Origin: an uncultured Saprospiraceae bacterium | Lineage (GTDB): Bacteria > Bacteroidota > Bacteroidia > Chitinophagales > Saprospiraceae | Direction: 5' to 3' | Assembly (NCBI GenBank): GCA_937959095.1 | Contig: CALGLY010000382.1 | Location: 1-6,161 of the forward strand | Length of the DNA stretch: 6,161 bases | Shown: positions 3,983-6,161 of the stretch, piece by piece | Layout of the letters: the number at the start of each line of letters is the position of its first letter | Numbering within the stretch: the first letter of the stretch is position 1 | Program-made: the position numbers and the translations under genes | The notes under the pieces: generated by a model | The model's input: the letters and a program-made list of their open reading frames with translations, nothing else | The model's database searches: none | Told to the model about the DNA's origin: nothing

Positions 3983-6161
3983 ATGGCAAAGCGACTAAAA
4001 AAAGTTTGGAAATGGCTCGCATATAGTATCTTGTTGGTGCTAGTGTTGCTCTTTTCGCTTGCCTTATTGTTGCGTATTCCAGCGGTGCAGCAGTATGTAG
4101 TGAATCAAGTGACAGGCTATCTATCGGATGAACTAAAAACCGAAGTAAAAATAGATGGCGTCTACCTTTCGTTTTTTGATAAAGTCGTCTTTGAAAATTT
4201 CTATGTAGAGGATGAAGCGGGCGAAACCCTCATTTTTGCTAAAAGTCTAGAAGCAAATTTCAATACGGGGCTTTTAGCCTTGCTCCAAAAACGCCTCGAA
4301 CTTAGCGAGCTTACGCTTCGACATGCCGAACTAAACACCAAACGCAGACACGGCAAACTCGTGGATAACCTACAATTTATTGTAGATTATTTCGAGCAAC
4401 GTCAAAATATTCGCCCCGCCTACAAGCAGCCTAGTAAGTTTGTATTCAATGTCAAGCATTTGTATCTCTACGACTTCCGATTCAATCGCTACGATGAACT
4501 ACAAGGTGCAGACATTCAAACGCATATTGATCGAGGGATTTTTCATTTCAATGAAGTCAGTATTCCCTACCTCACCTTCGATGCGAAGTCGATAGAAATA
4601 GATCAACCAAGGATAAGTATCCGAAACTTTGAGCCGACTTGGACTCAGGTTTCTTTTGATACGCTCCTGACTTTGCCTGAAGATTTGGTTTATCCTGATT
4701 CTAGTTTTTGGACAATACGAATGGATCGTTTCGATGTAGAAAATGGCTACTTCAAACTCGATAATGAACGCACCGAACCCATCAAACTCACCGCCGATAG
4801 CGTCCTCAATTATCGGCATCTGGAAGTTTTTGACATTCATGCTCTCGTGAATGATTTCAGCTTTGAAAATAAAGAATTTCGAGGAAGTATCAGAAGCCTT
4901 TCTTTGTATGATTTGAGTGGTTTTGTGCTAGAGCCATCCTATGCAGAACGCTTTTTGGTATCCAATAAACGCGTCGAATTGCTAGGCTTGCGCCTACAGA
5001 CACCTCATACGAGTCTCGGCGATACGCTGATTTTTAAGTATAATGAATATGGCGATTTCAGCAAATTCCCTGATAAGGTGAAAATGCAACTCAACTTCAA
5101 GGAATCGCATGTGCGGCTCGATGATATTATGACCTTCGCACCTGCCCTCCAAAATAATAGTTTTTTCAGTAAAAATCAGCGTTTGCGCCTCAATCTGGAT
5201 GGGAATATTAATGGAAATATCAATAATATGCGAGGGCGTGCCTTACGGGTGCGCTTGCAAGATGGCAGCCGCGTGGCAGGCGATTTCACAGCCAGAAATT
5301 TGACTAGTCCCGGGCAGCAGTTACTCAATGTACGCTTCCAATCGCTGAATACGAGCGTAGCTACCTTGCGTCGACTGATTCCAAAATTCGATCTGCCGCC
5401 CAACTTTGATAAGTTAGGCAACTTAGACTATAGCGGTCGCTTCGATATTCTCTATAATGACCTCATCCTTTCGGGGGAATTGCAATCGGAATTGGGCAAT
5501 GCTGATTTGGATATTCAGCTCAATCGTTCCCCCAAAGGCTTGGATGATGCGACCTATTCTGGCGCATTGGCACTCAAAAATTTCGATCTTCAACGTTGGA
5601 CAGATAATAAAGATTTTGGTAAAATCACCTTCACTTCTAAAGTAGAAGAAGGAAGCGGACTGACAGGAAAAACCGCCGATGCGCGCCTAATAGCTGATAT
5701 ACAATCCTTTGAATTTAGAGGGTATAATTATCGAAATACAAAAATAAATGGACGTTTAAATCGGCAATTATTTAAGGGCGATTTACTACTAAAAGATAAG
5801 CATATCGGTCTCGACTTTAAAGGAAAACTAGACTATACTAGCGAAACGCCCGTCTTCGATTTTGATGCTGCTATTGACCATCTACACTTGCAGCCCCTCA
5901 ACTTAGCGCAGCAGGATATACAACTGGAAGGCATAGTAGATTTGCGACTCGAAAATGATGAGCCTTCCGAAATGATAGGCGAGGCATTCATTCGGAATTT
6001 TAAATTAAGTAATCCTGATTATAGTGAACGCATCGATTCGATGCACATCAAATCGAATTTCAATGCGGATAGTATTCGGACGATTAATGTATCCTCTGAT
6101 GTAATCGATGCTGATATTACAGGAAAATTCGATCTTGTACATTTGCCCGATGCGTTTTTGG
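3983..6161 (+). CDS. TamB/AsmA-like envelope protein (N-terminal 726 residues, truncated by window)
   Basis: The 726 codons are open to the window end. Residues 1-11 are basic (MAKRLKKVWKW), followed by one inner-membrane anchor at about 12-31. The rest is a long periplasmic array of amphipathic beta strands. The start of the periplasmic part, IPAVQQYVVNQVTGYLSDEL (32-51), then TEVKIDGVYLSFFDKVVFEN (53-72) and YVEDEAGETLIFAKSLEANF (74-93), is the typical entry of TamB and AsmA-like proteins: a short helix, then a first strand repeat. Proteins of this class form a hydrophobic groove bridging the inner and outer membranes and are implicated in phospholipid transport and in outer-membrane protein assembly with a TamA-like partner. 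Bacteroidota versions usually exceed 1,400 residues, so the C-terminal TamB domain would lie downstream. The start is firm: a TAG in frame lies three codons upstream and the ATG opens into the anchor. No Shine-Dalgarno is visible. A different AsmA-like paralogue remains possible until the C-terminus is seen. Confidence 0.85.
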   Translation, partial: MAKRLKKVWKWLAYSILLVLVLLFSLALLLRIPAVQQYVVNQVTGYLSDELKTEVKIDGVYLSFFDKVVFENFYVEDEAGETLIFAKSLEANFNTGLLALLQKRLELSELTLRHAELNTKRRHGKLVDNLQFIVDYFEQRQNIRPAYKQPSKFVFNVKHLYLYDFRFNRYDELQGADIQTHIDRGIFHFNEVSIPYLTFDAKSIEIDQPRISIRNFEPTWTQVSFDTLLTLPEDLVYPDSSFWTIRMDRFDVENGYFKLDNERTEPIKLTADSVLNYRHLEVFDIHALVNDFSFENKEFRGSIRSLSLYDLSGFVLEPSYAERFLVSNKRVELLGLRLQTPHTSLGDTLIFKYNEYGDFSKFPDKVKMQLNFKESHVRLDDIMTFAPALQNNSFFSKNQRLRLNLDGNINGNINNMRGRALRVRLQDGSRVAGDFTARNLTSPGQQLLNVRFQSLNTSVATLRRLIPKFDLPPNFDKLGNLDYSGRFDILYNDLILSGELQSELGNADLDIQLNRSPKGLDDATYSGALALKNFDLQRWTDNKDFGKITFTSKVEEGSGLTGKTADARLIADIQSFEFRGYNYRNTKINGRLNRQLFKGDLLLKDKHIGLDFKGKLDYTSETPVFDFDAAIDHLHLQPLNLAQQDIQLEGIVDLRLENDEPSEMIGEAFIRNFKLSNPDYSERIDSMHIKSNFNADSIRTINVSSDVIDADITGKFDLVHLPDAFL

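Noticed and set aside
4499..4840. 113-codon minus-strand frame
   Set aside because: It is antisense to the TamB-like gene, whose frame is continuous and has clear family features.
5176..5645. Minus-strand (5176-5421) and plus-strand (5457-5645) frames inside the TamB-like gene
   Set aside because: Both are out-of-frame shadows of a continuous long coding region.

Overview
The window looks like a chromosomal stretch from a member of the Bacteroidota, most plausibly a Saprospiraceae-like or related environmental lineage. The pointers are AT-rich DNA, start codons without Shine-Dalgarno sequences, a perfect TAnnTTTG-type promoter element, dispersed GC-rich palindromes between genes, and gene types common in that phylum: a jelly-roll secreted protein followed by a BIG2 domain, and a long single-anchor TamB-like protein. 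The lineage is inferred from these traits and is not proven here.

Layout. (1) Positions 1-922, minus strand: the first 307 codons of a secreted polysaccharide-lyase-like (concanavalin-type jelly-roll) protein that runs into a bacterial Ig-like (BIG2) domain at the window edge. (2) 923-1630: about 700 bp of very AT-rich non-coding DNA. It holds a good Bacteroidota-type minus-strand promoter, two tandem palindromes sitting at its predicted transcription start, a GC-rich terminator-like hairpin, and a short piece resembling the broken C-terminus of a gene. (3) 1631-2365, minus strand: a CPBP-family (Abi/Rce1-type) intramembrane protease-like protein. (4) 2366-2544: a short spacer made largely of dispersed repeats, plus a likely terminator for the next gene. 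(5) 2545-3345, minus strand: an exported, probably beta-propeller-like protein of unknown function. (6) 3346-3982: about 640 bp without a convincing gene, containing a large nested inverted repeat (MITE-like or structured RNA), a GC-rich palindrome and a cluster of TTGAAAAT repeats. (7) 3983-6161, plus strand: the first 726 codons of a TamB/AsmA-like envelope protein, continuing past the window.

The four genes do not form an obvious pathway. Three share the minus strand, but the spacers are long and a terminator separates at least one pair, so they are probably separate transcription units. The common theme is the cell envelope: one secreted carbohydrate-active-like protein, one polytopic membrane protein, one exported protein and one trans-periplasmic TamB-like protein. 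No defence system, CRISPR array, rRNA or tRNA gene was seen. The most notable material is in the two long intergenic regions: the promoter with tandem palindromes near 1301-1377 and the nested inverted repeat at 3451-3566.
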